DNA of 64,000 nucleotides. Origin: Mycobacterium sp. 1164966.3. GTDB lineage: Bacteria; Actinomycetota; Actinomycetes; Mycobacteriales; Mycobacteriaceae. The number at the start of each line of letters is the position of its first letter. Position 1 is the first letter of the stretch. A program made the position numbers and the translations under genes. Positions 1 to 9,320 of this stretch are shown piece after piece. The notes beneath the pieces were generated by a model. It was not told the origin of the DNA. It worked only from the letters and a program-made list of their open reading frames with translations, and did not search any database. Where the stretch lies: NCBI RefSeq assembly GCF_001665395.1, contig NZ_LZSG01000064.1, positions 1 through 64,000 on the forward strand, in the 5' to 3' direction.

Positions 1-28
1 CCCGGACTCGACTGCAAGGAGACCCGCC

Positions 29-1192
29 ATGGCCAAGCTCAGATTCGGATATTTCATCGCGCCCTTTCACCGGGCCGGCACCAACCCGACGCTCGCCTTG
101 CAGCGCGACCTGGAGTTCATCGAGCACATCGACGCGCTGGGCTTCGACGAAGTCTGGCTGGGCGAACACCACTCCGCCGGCAGCGAAATCATCAGCTCAC
201 CGGAGATCTTCATCGCCGCGGCCGCGGAGCGCGCCAAGCGCATTCGCTTTGGCACCGGGGTCATTTCGCTGGCGTATCACAACCCGCTCTGGGTAGCAGA
301 CCGGTTGATGCTGCTGGACCACCTCACCCATGGCCGCGTGATCGGCGGGATGGGACCGGGTTCGCTGCCCACCGATTCCGCGATGATCGGGTTGAATCCG
401 ACCGACACCCGTGAGCTCCTCGAAACCAACCTCGACATCGTCGTGCGGCTGCTGGCGGGGGAGACCGTCAGCGCCAAGACGGCGACCCATCAACTGTTCG
501 ACGCCCAGTTGCAGCTGGCGCCGTATTCCGACGGCGGCATTCCGCTGGCGGTGGCCGCGGTCGCGTCGCCGACGGGGGCACGGCTGGCCGGCAAGCATGG
601 CATCGGCCTGCTCTCCATCGGCGCAACGCTCACGGTGGACGGTTTCAACGCACTCTCCTACCACTGGGGCATCGTCGAAGAGCGTGCTGCGGCGTTCGGC
701 ACTCAGGTGGACCGCAAGAACTGGGCTCTGGTCGGACCGTTCCATATCGCCGAGACCGACGCGCAGGCACGCGAGGACGTGAAGTTCGGTATCGAGTCGT
801 GGTTCAACTACTTCCAGAAAGTGGCCGCGTTCCCGCAGATGACCATGCCGGGGGAGCAGCTCGACGAGATGATCGACATCATCAACGACAACGGCGCGGG
901 CGTCATCGGTACGCCGGAGCGGGCGCGCGAGCAGGTGCAGCGGCTCTGGGACAAGTCCGGCGGGTTCGGTTGCATGTTGCAGATGGGCCACGAGTGGGCC
1001 AATCCGGCCGCGACCAAACGGTCCGCGCAGCTGTTCGCCGCCGAAGTGATCCCGCACTTCCAGGGGCAGGCGCAACCGACCCTGGATGCCGCCGCGCGTG
1101 CAGGTCAGGTGCGAGAAGGGCTCGCCCAGTCGCAATTACAGGCCGTCGAGCACATGGCCAAGAAGTATCAGGACGAGGTCGATTCGAAATAG
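29..1192 (+). CDS. LLM class flavin-dependent oxidoreductase (luciferase-like)
   Basis: A 387-residue luciferase-like monooxygenase fold protein expected to use FMNH2 or F420H2 for a two-electron oxidation; the substrate cannot be told from sequence. The N-terminal strand LRFGYFIAPFHR, the active-site stretch EVWLGEHH (about residues 41-48) and the GRVIGGMGPG loop (about 103-112) are typical of the bacterial LLM family, and the length is normal. The ATG at 29 follows a good ribosome site (AAGGAG). It stands alone: the next gene is on the opposite strand. Family assignment is firm, specific function unknown. Confidence 0.9.
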   Translation: MAKLRFGYFIAPFHRAGTNPTLALQRDLEFIEHIDALGFDEVWLGEHHSAGSEIISSPEIFIAAAAERAKRIRFGTGVISLAYHNPLWVADRLMLLDHLTHGRVIGGMGPGSLPTDSAMIGLNPTDTRELLETNLDIVVRLLAGETVSAKTATHQLFDAQLQLAPYSDGGIPLAVAAVASPTGARLAGKHGIGLLSIGATLTVDGFNALSYHWGIVEERAAAFGTQVDRKNWALVGPFHIAETDAQAREDVKFGIESWFNYFQKVAAFPQMTMPGEQLDEMIDIINDNGAGVIGTPERAREQVQRLWDKSGGFGCMLQMGHEWANPAATKRSAQLFAAEVIPHFQGQAQPTLDAAARAGQVREGLAQSQLQAVEHMAKKYQDEVDSK

Positions 1193-1350
1193 CGCACCGA
1201 GTCGCCAAATCTGGCGCAGTGCCGGCCTCACTTGCCGAGCGTGGCTGATATGGACGAAAAACGATCAGAAAGCGTGCACAGCCCACACGTTCGACGCGCC
1301 GATAGTGGCGTCGTGGACAGCCAAAACCCTTACGCCGCAAGGCTGAAACA

Positions 1351-1809
1351 CTACTGACCCGACTCGCGCTCGGCAGCCTTCACCAGCCGACCCGCGAAGT
1401 ACCGAACCGCGCCGCCCATCGCGGCCCGCACCAGCGGACCCGTCCCGCGAACCTTTTCGACAAACGAACCGGTCCAACGGATGTCCGTGCCTCCGGCCGC
1501 ATTCGGTGTGAAGACCACCTCAGCCAGGTAGTCCTCGACCGGTGCGGTTCCCACCAGTTTGTAGACATGACGGCGGTCCTGTTCGTACTCGACCGTTTCC
1601 TCCGCGACGAAAACGGGCCACGCGCCTACCTTGCGAATGGCACCGACGCCGCCCGGCACCGGATCACCCTGGCGCGCCCAACTCGAGGTAAGGACGATCG
1701 GCTTGGCCCACTTCGACCAGTTTCCACCGTCGACCTCGAGCCGGAACAACGTCGCCGCTGGGGCGCTGCTGGTCTTGTTGACCTCGAACGTGTATTTCCG
1801 ACCCGGCAT
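1351..1809 (-). CDS. SRPBCC family protein
   Basis: A 152-residue protein with the START/polyketide-cyclase-like pattern: an N-terminal strand (KYTFEVNKTSSAPAATLF), a W-x-x-W near residues 31-34, a glycine-rich middle (GGVGAIRKVG) and a long C-terminal helix rich in A and R. Such single-domain mycobacterial proteins bind hydrophobic ligands; no enzymatic residues can be assigned. The ATG at 1809 is preceded by GGGAG at suitable spacing. It is convergent with the flavin oxidoreductase and divergent from the acyltransferase at 1937. Confidence 0.85.
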   Translation of the reverse strand: MPGRKYTFEVNKTSSAPAATLFRLEVDGGNWSKWAKPIVLTSSWARQGDPVPGGVGAIRKVGAWPVFVAEETVEYEQDRRHVYKLVGTAPVEDYLAEVVFTPNAAGGTDIRWTGSFVEKVRGTGPLVRAAMGGAVRYFAGRLVKAAERESGQ

Positions 1810-1936
1810 GCGCTCACTCCCTGGTAGACATACTGAAAGACCCGACTGACCCTACCTGCGCCTCGTCGTCTTGAAGCCTCCAGGTGGCCACGCGAAATCA
1901 GCCGCATAGCCATCGCGCCACGCGCATACTCAGCCT

Positions 1937-2761
1937 GTGAGTCACGCTGACACCGTTACAGTTCCGCGGGCACCCACCAAAGCCGACGTCGCCGCGGCCC
2001 TGCGACTCATGGAGCCGCTGCGAAAGGTGATCAAGCCCAAGGTCTACGGCATCGAAAACGTGCCCAAGAAGAGGGCGTTGCTGGTCGGCAACCACAACAC
2101 CCTCGGCATGGTGGACGCGCCGTTGCTGGCCGCCGAGCTGTGGGAGCGCGGCAGAATCGTGCGCTCCCTCGGCGATCATGCCCACTTCAAGATTCCGGGA
2201 TGGCGCGACGCGCTGACCCGGATGGGCGTGGTCGAGGGCACCCGAGAGATCACGTCGGAATTGATGCGACGCGGCGAACTCGTCATGGTGTTTCCCGGTG
2301 GCGGCCGAGAGGTCATGAAACGCAGAAACGAGCGGTACAAGCTGGTCTGGAAGAACCGACTGGGCTTCGCGCGCTTGGCTATTCAGCACGGCTATCCGAT
2401 TGTGCCGTTCGCCTCGGTGGGAGCCGAACACGGCATCGACATCCTGCTCGACCGCGATTCCCGTCTGCTGGCGCCGGTGGGACTGCTCGCCGAGAAGCTG
2501 CTCGGCACGCCGGATGCCCCTCCGCTGGTCCGTGGTGTCGGCCTGACACCATTGCCGCGTCCGGAACGTCAGTACTACTGGTTCGGCGAGCCCATCGTCA
2601 CCCAGCCGTTCCAGGGGCAAGAAGCCGACGATGCCGTGGCACGCAAGGTGCGCGAGCGCACTGCCGCCGCGGTCGAACAGGGCATCGAGTTGATGCTCGC
2701 CGAGCGCGACGCCGACCCCAATCGCTCCCTGGCGAGAAGGCTTCTGCGGTCGGAAGGTTGA
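1937..2761 (+). CDS. lysophospholipid/glycerol acyltransferase family protein
   Basis: A 274-residue PlsC-superfamily acyltransferase, expected to transfer an acyl chain from acyl-CoA to a lipid hydroxyl at the inner membrane face. The catalytic His-Asp block is NHNTLGMVDAP (about residues 53-63; the spacing is wider than the classic HX4D and like the DAGAT/hemolysin-type group). The substrate loop FPGGGREVMKRRNERYKL follows at about 118-135. The start is GTG at 1937. The next gene begins 2 bases after the stop, so the two are probably co-transcribed. Confidence 0.85.
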   Translation: MSHADTVTVPRAPTKADVAAALRLMEPLRKVIKPKVYGIENVPKKRALLVGNHNTLGMVDAPLLAAELWERGRIVRSLGDHAHFKIPGWRDALTRMGVVEGTREITSELMRRGELVMVFPGGGREVMKRRNERYKLVWKNRLGFARLAIQHGYPIVPFASVGAEHGIDILLDRDSRLLAPVGLLAEKLLGTPDAPPLVRGVGLTPLPRPERQYYWFGEPIVTQPFQGQEADDAVARKVRERTAAAVEQGIELMLAERDADPNRSLARRLLRSEG

Positions 2762-2763
2762 GC

Positions 2764-3330
2764 ATGGACACCGGCGGGCTGCACCTGGCGGTATGCCGGC
2801 GGTTCGGGTCCGCCGTCCAATCCGCCGACGGCAAATGGGATCGAAGCTCCCCGTGCGTGGGTTGGCGCGCCAGAGACGTGTTGGAACATGTCATCGGCTT
2901 TCACGATGTGCTGCTCTTGCGGCCGCTTGGCTTGAAACCGCCACGCCCGCAGACCAACCCGCAGCGGCGCTGGGATCTGACCTACGAGAGACTGCAGCAG
3001 GCGCTCGGCGATAGAAAAATCTTCGAGCGGGTGATCGAGGTGCCGGCGATCGGGAACCATCCGGCCGCGCACGTGGATGCCGGCAAGCTGGTCCCGCGCC
3101 TGACGCAGGACGTCCTGGTGCATACCTGGGACCTGGCACGGGCCGTCGGAGCTGACGATTCGCTGGATCTCGAGTGGTGCCAGGCATTCTTGGCGCAACT
3201 GCCGGCTGATCCGCACGCCTTAAGCGCCTCTGGGATGTTCGCGGCCCCGTTTGCCGTCGCTGCGGACGCCGACAGTCAGTCGAAGTTGCTGGCCCGTCTG
3301 GGCCGGGACCCGGCATGGCGGCCCGATTGA
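2764..3330 (+). CDS. TIGR03086/maleylpyruvate isomerase-like (DinB fold) protein
   Basis: A 188-residue protein of the mycothiol-dependent maleylpyruvate isomerase N-domain/TIGR03086 type. Visible hallmarks are SPCVGWRARDVLEHVIGFHD near residues 29-48, where the His residues would sit at a metal site of a DinB-like four-helix bundle, and VHTWDLARAVG at about 119-129. The start is set at ATG 2764, two bases past the acyltransferase stop; the reading frame is open further upstream inside that gene, but the family N-terminus begins here. Actual substrate unknown. Confidence 0.8.
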   Translation: MDTGGLHLAVCRRFGSAVQSADGKWDRSSPCVGWRARDVLEHVIGFHDVLLLRPLGLKPPRPQTNPQRRWDLTYERLQQALGDRKIFERVIEVPAIGNHPAAHVDAGKLVPRLTQDVLVHTWDLARAVGADDSLDLEWCQAFLAQLPADPHALSASGMFAAPFAVAADADSQSKLLARLGRDPAWRPD

Positions 3331-3385
3331 AACCCGCATCGTCATTTCGCATGCACCCGGGCTCTCCGGACGGAATCATTCACCT

Positions 3386-4669
3386 ATGGCGAAGCCATCC
3401 GTCCTCACCGATGACAATGGCCTACCTTCCGGAGTGGAAGGCGCCTGCGATTCGCGTTTCGGGACAGCCATCAAGGCGTTCTCGGCGTTGTTCCCTGCAC
3501 GCAAGTTCGGCGGGGGAGCACTGGCTGTCTACATCGACGGCGTACCGGTCGTCGACGTCTGGACGGGGTTTGCCGATCGAAAGGGCGAGGTGCCATGGAC
3601 AGCGGACACCGGCGCCATGGTGTTCTCCGCGACGAAGGGACTGTCCGCAACGGTCATTCACCGGCTGGTCGACCGCGGGCTACTGTCTTACGACGCGCCC
3701 GTCGCCGACTACTGGCCGGAGTTCGGCGCTAACGGCAAATCCGAGATCACGGTCAGCGATGTGCTACGGCACCGATCCGGGCTGGCGCACCTCAAAGGTG
3801 TCGGCAAAGACGAGATACTCGATCACCTCGCGATGGAAGCGCGGCTGGCCGAGGCGCCACTGGACTCCCTGCACGGAAAGCTGGCCTATCACGCGATCAC
3901 CTACGGGTGGCTACTGTCCGGGCTGGCCCGCGCGGTAACCGGCAAGGGCATGCGTGAGCTGTTCCGCGAAGAACTCGCCCAACCCCTCGACACCGACGGC
4001 CTGCACCTCGGCCGTCCGCCGGCCGGCGCGCCGACCACCGCGGCCCAGACACTGTTGCCGCAGGCCAATTTCCCCACACCGGTGCTCGACTTTGTCGCGC
4101 CGAAAGTCGCGAATCTGTCGTTCTCTGGCGTGCTTGGCTCGATCTATTTCCCCGGAATCCTGTCCATGCTGCAGGGCGAGATGCCGTTTCTCGACGGCGA
4201 GATCCCCGCGGTCAACGGCGTCGTTACCGCGCGTGCCCTGGCCAAGGTGTACGGCGCCATCGCGAACCGCGGTGAAATTGGCGGATCACGGCTGCTGTCG
4301 GCAGAGTTGGTGGAAGGGCTGAAGGCAAAGCCCGACCTGACGCCGGACCTCAACCTCGGCATCCCGTTCACCTACCACCACGGTTACCAATCTTCGCCGA
4401 TCCCAGGGCTGTTGCCCGGCTACGGACACATCGGGCTAGGCGGAACAGTCGGGTGGGCCGACCCCGACACGGGCAGCTCGCTGGCCTACGTGCACAACCG
4501 GCTGCTGACACTGATGTTGTTCGACGTGGGGTCGTTCGCAGGATTGGCCCCGCTGCTGAGCAGTGCTATCGGGTCCGCGCGAAAAGACGGTCCACTCGAG
4601 GTGCCGCAACTTGGTGCGCCCTGCCACCAAACCGATCAGGAAGGTGCGGCCTCCGGAAGCGTCTCGTGA
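3386..4669 (+). CDS. beta-lactamase-family serine hydrolase/esterase
   Basis: A 427-residue class C beta-lactamase-like hydrolase (EstB/LipL-type esterases). The catalytic S-x-x-K is SATK at residues 81-84, within MVFSATKGLSA; a Y-containing helix (YHAITYGWLLSG) supplies the likely general base, and the C-terminal GHIGLGG stretch resembles the KTG-equivalent strand. No signal peptide is apparent, so it is probably cytosolic. ATG 3386 was chosen because the family N-terminus starts there; the frame is open back to 3251. It follows the TIGR03086 gene by 55 bases on the same strand. Confidence 0.87.
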   Translation: MAKPSVLTDDNGLPSGVEGACDSRFGTAIKAFSALFPARKFGGGALAVYIDGVPVVDVWTGFADRKGEVPWTADTGAMVFSATKGLSATVIHRLVDRGLLSYDAPVADYWPEFGANGKSEITVSDVLRHRSGLAHLKGVGKDEILDHLAMEARLAEAPLDSLHGKLAYHAITYGWLLSGLARAVTGKGMRELFREELAQPLDTDGLHLGRPPAGAPTTAAQTLLPQANFPTPVLDFVAPKVANLSFSGVLGSIYFPGILSMLQGEMPFLDGEIPAVNGVVTARALAKVYGAIANRGEIGGSRLLSAELVEGLKAKPDLTPDLNLGIPFTYHHGYQSSPIPGLLPGYGHIGLGGTVGWADPDTGSSLAYVHNRLLTLMLFDVGSFAGLAPLLSSAIGSARKDGPLEVPQLGAPCHQTDQEGAASGSVS

Positions 4670-4716
4670 CGTCCTGAAAAATGCTGCAGCACAGAGCGAT
4701 ACAGCCGTGATGCCCA

Positions 4717-5136
4717 TTAAACAGATACATAGATAAGCCACACGAGAGCGGCCGCCAACAGGAGTAAGCCGGCCAGGATGACCGCACGGCTCAAGCCCGA
4801 CTGGCGATGAAACCAGTCGCGCAGTTGCGTGAAGCGCCAGTCCGTCCACGCAAAAGCGCGTGCGGCCCAGGCGGCCTCCACCGCGAGCAGCCGAAAGGCG
4901 ACCAGCAATGCTGGAATCCCGACCTCGGGCAGCAGCACGATGAGCGGGACACACGCAACCAGCAGCACGGCACCCAGGACGGCAAGGGTAGCGCGGACCG
5001 GCATCGGCCTGGCCCGCCAGCGCTCACGGTAGGCGAACACCCGGGCGAGCGCGGCGTCGCGGCCTGTCGTCGCAGTGTTGACGTCGCGTGAGTCCACGGA
5101 TGCTCCTGCTGAAAGCTGTCGAGGCAAGTACGGCAC
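4717..5136 (-). CDS. TIGR02611/PGPGW-type small membrane protein
   Basis: A 139-residue membrane protein with two hydrophobic blocks, one near residues 48-80 (LAVLGAVLLVACVPLIVLLP) and one at the C-terminus (VILAGLLLLAAALVWLIYV). The order, an Arg-rich cytosolic head followed by a helical hairpin, resembles TIGR02611 family proteins, although the family-naming PGPGW motif is not intact here (LPEVGIP lies at that place). The start is uncertain: ATG 5136 is used, but the N-terminal 15-20 residues look non-conserved. Function unknown. Confidence 0.7.
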   Translation of the reverse strand: MPYLPRQLSAGASVDSRDVNTATTGRDAALARVFAYRERWRARPMPVRATLAVLGAVLLVACVPLIVLLPEVGIPALLVAFRLLAVEAAWAARAFAWTDWRFTQLRDWFHRQSGLSRAVILAGLLLLAAALVWLIYVSV

Positions 5137-5172
5137 GGACTTTAGCCGACCACCCGTGCATAGACTTCGGGT

Positions 5173-7008
5173 ATGGATTTCGGTTCCCAGCAGGACTCCT
5201 CGGCTCCAAAAGGCCTGCTAGAGATCGATGATTGCCTGGACGCCGACGGAAACATCGCGTTGCCGCCGGGCACCACGCTGATCTCTCTCATCGAACGCAA
5301 CGTCGCCAATATCGGCGACATGGTGGCTTATCGCTACCTTGACTACGCCCGGTCAGAGGGTCAGCCGCGGGAGGTCACCTGGTCCGAATTCGATGTTCGG
5401 TTACGAGCCATCAGTGCGCGAGTGCAACAGTTCGCCGGCCCCGGTGACCGGGTGGCCGTCCTCGCGCCGCAGAGCATCGACTGGGTAGCCGGTTTTTATG
5501 CGGCGATCAAGGCGGGCAGCATAGCGGTGCCGCTCTTCGCCCCCGAACTGCCGGGCCATGCGGAACGCCTGGATATTGCGCTACACGATTCCCAGCCCAC
5601 AGTGGTGCTCACCACGACCGCCGGGAAAGAAGCGATCGAGAGTTTTCTGGCCGGCCGCCCGCAGCTGCGCCAGCCGCAAGTGATCGTCATCGACGAGATA
5701 CCCGACTCGGCGAGCGAGCAGTTCAGCCCGGTCGAGCTGGATTTGGACGCGGTTTCCTACCTGCAGTACACCTCTGGCGCCACCCGGCCGCCGGTCGGCG
5801 TCGAGATCACCCACCGCGCGGTCCAAACAAATCTGGTGCAGATGATCCTGTCGATCGACTTGCTGAACCGAAATACCCACGGAGTCAGCTGGTTACCGCT
5901 CTACCACGACATGGGCTTGTCCATGATCGGGTTTCCGACGGTATACGGCGGACACACCACCCTGATGTCGCCAACCGCGTTCGTACGCCGGCCACAGCGC
6001 TGGATTCAGGCGCTCTCCGCCGGATCTCGTACCGGACGCGTGGTCACCGCCGCCCCCAACTTCGCATACGAATGGACCGCGCAACGCGGACTGCCCGCGC
6101 CCGATGAGGACATCGACCTGAGCAACGTCGTGCTGATCATCGGCTCCGAACCGGTGAGCATTGATGCGGTGACGACGTTCAACAAAGCGTTCGGCCCGTA
6201 CGGATTACCGCGCACGGCGTTCAAGCCCTCCTACGGCATCGCCGAGGCGACGCTGATGATCGCAACCATTGGCCACACCGCGGAGACGAAGGTGATCTAC
6301 CTCGAGCGCGAGCAACTCGGCGCCGGCCGGGCCGTACCCGTGGCAGCCGATGCGCCCAACGCCGTCGCGCAAGTGTCCTGCGGTCAGGTTGCCCGCAGCC
6401 TGTGGGGCGTGATCGTCAACCCTGACACCGGAACCGAATTGCCCGACGGTGAGATCGGCGAAGTTTGGTTGCACGGCGACAACGTCGGCCGGGGTTATTG
6501 GCGGCGTCCCGAAGACACCCGGCTGGCCTTCGGCGCCAAGCTGCAATCACGGCTCGCCGAAGACAGCCACGCCGATGGCACACCAATCGACGGAAACTGG
6601 CTGCGCACTGGCGATTTGGGCGTCTACCTCGATGGCGAGTTATACGTCACAGGCCGTATCGCGGACCTGGTTACCATCGACGGCGGCAACCACTATCCGC
6701 AGGACATCGAAGCCACTACCAGCGAGGCGTCGCCCCTGGTACGACGGGGATATGTGACCGCGTTCGCCTCGCCAGCTGATGCCGGCGAGCAGCTGGTGAT
6801 CGTCGCCGAACGTGCGCCCGGCACCAGTCGCGCCGACCCGCAGCCCGCGATCGAGGCGATCCGAACGGCGGTGTCGAATCGCCACGGGCTCTCCGTCGCG
6901 GACGTCGTCTTCCTGCCCGCCGGCGCCATCCCACGCACTACGAGCGGAAAGCTCGCCCGCCGGGCCTGCCGCGAGCAATATCTCAGCGGCGAATTGGGTG
7001 CGCATTAA
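5173..7008 (+). CDS. fatty-acyl-AMP ligase (FAAL, FadD-type)
   Basis: A 611-residue adenylate-forming enzyme of the mycobacterial FadD/FAAL type, which activates a fatty acid as acyl-adenylate for transfer to a carrier protein or polyketide synthase. Motifs in order: YLQYTSGATRPPVG (P-loop-like A3, about residues 197-210), SWLPLYHDMGL, SYGIAEATLM, the hinge block LRTGDLGVY with GELYVTGRIADLV, and the C-terminal PRTTSGKLARR Lys. The long FAAL layout and length fit; the fatty acid is not predictable. No polyketide synthase or acyl carrier protein lies nearby. The DUF2071 gene overlaps its 3' end. Confidence 0.9.
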   Translation: MDFGSQQDSSAPKGLLEIDDCLDADGNIALPPGTTLISLIERNVANIGDMVAYRYLDYARSEGQPREVTWSEFDVRLRAISARVQQFAGPGDRVAVLAPQSIDWVAGFYAAIKAGSIAVPLFAPELPGHAERLDIALHDSQPTVVLTTTAGKEAIESFLAGRPQLRQPQVIVIDEIPDSASEQFSPVELDLDAVSYLQYTSGATRPPVGVEITHRAVQTNLVQMILSIDLLNRNTHGVSWLPLYHDMGLSMIGFPTVYGGHTTLMSPTAFVRRPQRWIQALSAGSRTGRVVTAAPNFAYEWTAQRGLPAPDEDIDLSNVVLIIGSEPVSIDAVTTFNKAFGPYGLPRTAFKPSYGIAEATLMIATIGHTAETKVIYLEREQLGAGRAVPVAADAPNAVAQVSCGQVARSLWGVIVNPDTGTELPDGEIGEVWLHGDNVGRGYWRRPEDTRLAFGAKLQSRLAEDSHADGTPIDGNWLRTGDLGVYLDGELYVTGRIADLVTIDGGNHYPQDIEATTSEASPLVRRGYVTAFASPADAGEQLVIVAERAPGTSRADPQPAIEAIRTAVSNRHGLSVADVVFLPAGAIPRTTSGKLARRACREQYLSGELGAH

Positions 7009-7732
7009 CGTCTGCGGCCCATCGGCCACTCCGCCGCCATTGGCCGGCCGCGTGACCTTTGACCAACGCTGGAACGACCTGACCTTCCTGCATTGGCCGG
7101 CGCGCCCGGAGAGCGTCGCCGACATGTACCCGCCAGGCACCCGGCCCGATGTCTATGCCGACGGCAGAACCTACGTCGGGCTGATCCCTTTCGTCCTGAC
7201 GAGCACCAAACTCGGTGCCACACTTCCACTTCCGTACTTCGGCGGCTTCGCCGAGACCAACATCCGCCTCTACTCCGTCGACGACGCCGGCCGCCACGGT
7301 GTGCTGTTCCGGTCGCTGGAGACGGCGCGGCTGGCGGTGGTACCCGTCACGCGGATCGGCCTCGGCATCCCCTACACCTGGGCGAAGATGCGAGTGACGC
7401 GGACGCCAGGCCAGGTCAGCTATCACAGCGTGCGGCGCTGGCCTCGGCGCGGGCTGCGCAGTCACGTGACGGTCGCCATCGGCGATGTGGTCGAGCCGAC
7501 GCCGCTCGAGGTCTGGCTGACCGCCCGCTGGGGTGCGCACACCAGCAAGGCCGGCCGCACGTGGTGGGTGCCGAATGAGCATGCGCCATGGTCGTTTCGG
7601 GCGGCCGAGATCATCGAACTGCACGATGAGTTGCTGAGCGCGAGCGGAGTCCAGCCCGCCGGCGAGCCGTTGCGCCCGCTGTTCTCACCCGGTGTGCGAT
7701 CGCGATTCGGCCGCCGCTGCCTCGTTCAGTGA
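6998..7732 (+). CDS. DUF2071 (YqjF-like) family protein
   Basis: A protein of about 244 residues with the DUF2071 signature: FDQRWNDLTFLHWP near the start, GRTYVGLIPFVL, the central FAETNIRLYSV and a C-terminal LHDELL region. Function of the family is unknown. The start is taken as GTG 6998, overlapping the acyl-AMP ligase stop by 11 bases and implying translational coupling; GTG 7052 would remove an unconserved Pro-rich stretch and is a credible alternative. Confidence 0.75.
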   Translation: MRINVCGPSATPPPLAGRVTFDQRWNDLTFLHWPARPESVADMYPPGTRPDVYADGRTYVGLIPFVLTSTKLGATLPLPYFGGFAETNIRLYSVDDAGRHGVLFRSLETARLAVVPVTRIGLGIPYTWAKMRVTRTPGQVSYHSVRRWPRRGLRSHVTVAIGDVVEPTPLEVWLTARWGAHTSKAGRTWWVPNEHAPWSFRAAEIIELHDELLSASGVQPAGEPLRPLFSPGVRSRFGRRCLVQ

Positions 7733-7744
7733 CGTGGCCGTTTC

Positions 7745-8518
7745 TCAGGGGCAGGTGTATCCGCCGTCGATCACGATGTCCGATCCGGTCATGTAGCTCG
7801 ACGCCGCGCTGGCCAGGTAGACGTACAGTCCGGTCAGTTCCTCCGGTCGGCCGATGCGGCCGAGCGGGATTTTCGGCTCCCACAGTGGGTGATATTCCAC
7901 CAGGGGCTGCACGAGTTCGGTGAGGATGTAGCCCGGACTGACACTGTTCACCCGGATGTTGTAAGGCGCGAACTCCACCGCCATGGCTTTGGTCAGGTGG
8001 GCGACCGCCGCCTTGGAGGCGCAGTAGTGGCCGGTCTCCTGAGGGACATTGATGATGCGACCGGACATCGATGCGGTGTTGATGATGACCCCACCGGATC
8101 CCTGCCGGACCATTGCCCGCGCCGCCGCCTGCGCGGTGAGGAAAACACCGGCCACGTTGGTGTCCTGGATGCGTTGGAACTCTTCGAGCGACATCTCCAG
8201 CATCGGGACGACGCTCACGATGCCGGCATTACAGACCGCGATGTCGATTCCGCCCAACTCTGCGGTCACCTGGTCGAGCATGCTCGTCACCTGCTCTTCT
8301 TGAGTCACGTCACAGCAGATGGGCACGACCCTGCCGCCGGCTGCCACTAGCTCACCGGCCACCCGCTCCAAATCGACAACATCGGAATGCAGTGCGGCAA
8401 TAGCTACTTCAGCTCCGGCTTCGACGTACGCCTGCGCCACTCGCTTGCCAATGCCGCTGGAACCACCTGTTACCAGCGCCCTCTTGCCGTGCAGGTCAAA
8501 CAGGTCCAACACGCTCAT
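7745..8518 (-). CDS. SDR family oxidoreductase
   Basis: A 257-residue classical short-chain dehydrogenase/reductase. It carries the nucleotide-binding TGGSSGIG (about residues 17-24), CNAGI, the catalytic Ser in NTASMSG, and YCASK (Tyr and Lys). A late PGYILTEL loop and the C-terminal IDGGYTCP are typical of the polyol/sorbitol dehydrogenase-like branch. NAD(P)-dependent alcohol/ketone interconversion is expected; the substrate is unknown. It converges with the DUF2071 gene, with 12 bases between the stops. Confidence 0.9.
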   Translation of the reverse strand: MSVLDLFDLHGKRALVTGGSSGIGKRVAQAYVEAGAEVAIAALHSDVVDLERVAGELVAAGGRVVPICCDVTQEEQVTSMLDQVTAELGGIDIAVCNAGIVSVVPMLEMSLEEFQRIQDTNVAGVFLTAQAAARAMVRQGSGGVIINTASMSGRIINVPQETGHYCASKAAVAHLTKAMAVEFAPYNIRVNSVSPGYILTELVQPLVEYHPLWEPKIPLGRIGRPEELTGLYVYLASAASSYMTGSDIVIDGGYTCP

Positions 8519-8537
8519 GGGTTATCGATGCCTATCC

Positions 8538-9242
8538 TCAACCCTTGATAGACCCGGTTCGCTCGCTGGAAAACGTTGCGATGCAAACCATGTCGCGATC
8601 GCCCTGTTTCCAGGAATCCTCGGACGGAGGCATGACGGCCAAGTCGACACTGGAATCGTCCATGGCAGTGGACGAATAGGATGCCAAGGCGTCGCGGCAC
8701 TTCTGCTTGTAGCTCTGGAATACCGACTGAGCCGGATAGGAGCCGTCGGGCATCGTCAATACGCCGACCACCTCGCCGCGATGTGGATGGTCGCAACCGG
8801 TGGTGTTCACCCGCGAGACGCGGTTCCCGGTGGGTAGGTCGGCCCAGCAGTCACCGACTTTCGCGCTTCGCGCACTGGTGCTATGGGTGGGCGACAGAGC
8901 GCCGGCAACAATGGCCACGACCACAACCACCGCCCATAGGGCAGACAAAACCAGCCCGGCGATGGCCATCCCTCGGCCTTTTTGGCCGCCGGGTTTGGTT
9001 CTGCCCAGCGCAACGATTCCGAACGGAATGCTCAGCAATATTGCGCCGATGATGCCGAAAACCAGTGCGGCGACGGCAAACCCACTCGTGGTCTGGACTT
9101 GGGGGGCCCCTTGCTGGTAATAGCCAGGAGCCGGCGGCGGATACGGCGGCGGCGGCTGGCCCGCGGGCGTCTGGAACGGCGGTGGCGGCGGCGCTGTGGG
9201 CGGCTCGTAAGGGTATGGCGGGCCAGCGGGTGGTTGCGTCAT
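8538..9242 (-). CDS. DUF4190 + septum-formation domain membrane protein
   Basis: A protein of about 234 residues with three parts. First comes a Pro/Tyr-rich cytosolic head of about 50 residues. Two membrane helices with a short basic GRTKPGGQKGRG loop (DUF4190) follow. Last is an extracytoplasmic domain with Cys residues, KVGDCWADLPTG and TTGCDHPHRGEV, resembling the actinobacterial Septum_form domain. The start is ATG 9242; the frame is open further upstream but that part is unrelated in composition. The soluble domain probably lies outside the membrane. Cellular role is inferred only from domain naming. Confidence 0.8.
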   Translation of the reverse strand: MTQPPAGPPYPYEPPTAPPPPPFQTPAGQPPPPYPPPAPGYYQQGAPQVQTTSGFAVAALVFGIIGAILLSIPFGIVALGRTKPGGQKGRGMAIAGLVLSALWAVVVVVAIVAGALSPTHSTSARSAKVGDCWADLPTGNRVSRVNTTGCDHPHRGEVVGVLTMPDGSYPAQSVFQSYKQKCRDALASYSSTAMDDSSVDLAVMPPSEDSWKQGDRDMVCIATFSSERTGSIKG

Positions 9243-9320
9243 TGCGTAAGGGTAGAGCTGCGACCGGGCGGCGATCAGCAAAATTGCCGGACTTGTGAGT
9301 CGGCGTCTTAGGGTGTCCGT

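Noticed and set aside
3251..3385. N-terminal extension of the serine hydrolase to 3251
   Set aside because: It overlaps the previous gene and is not like the family N-terminus; ATG 3386 is sufficient.
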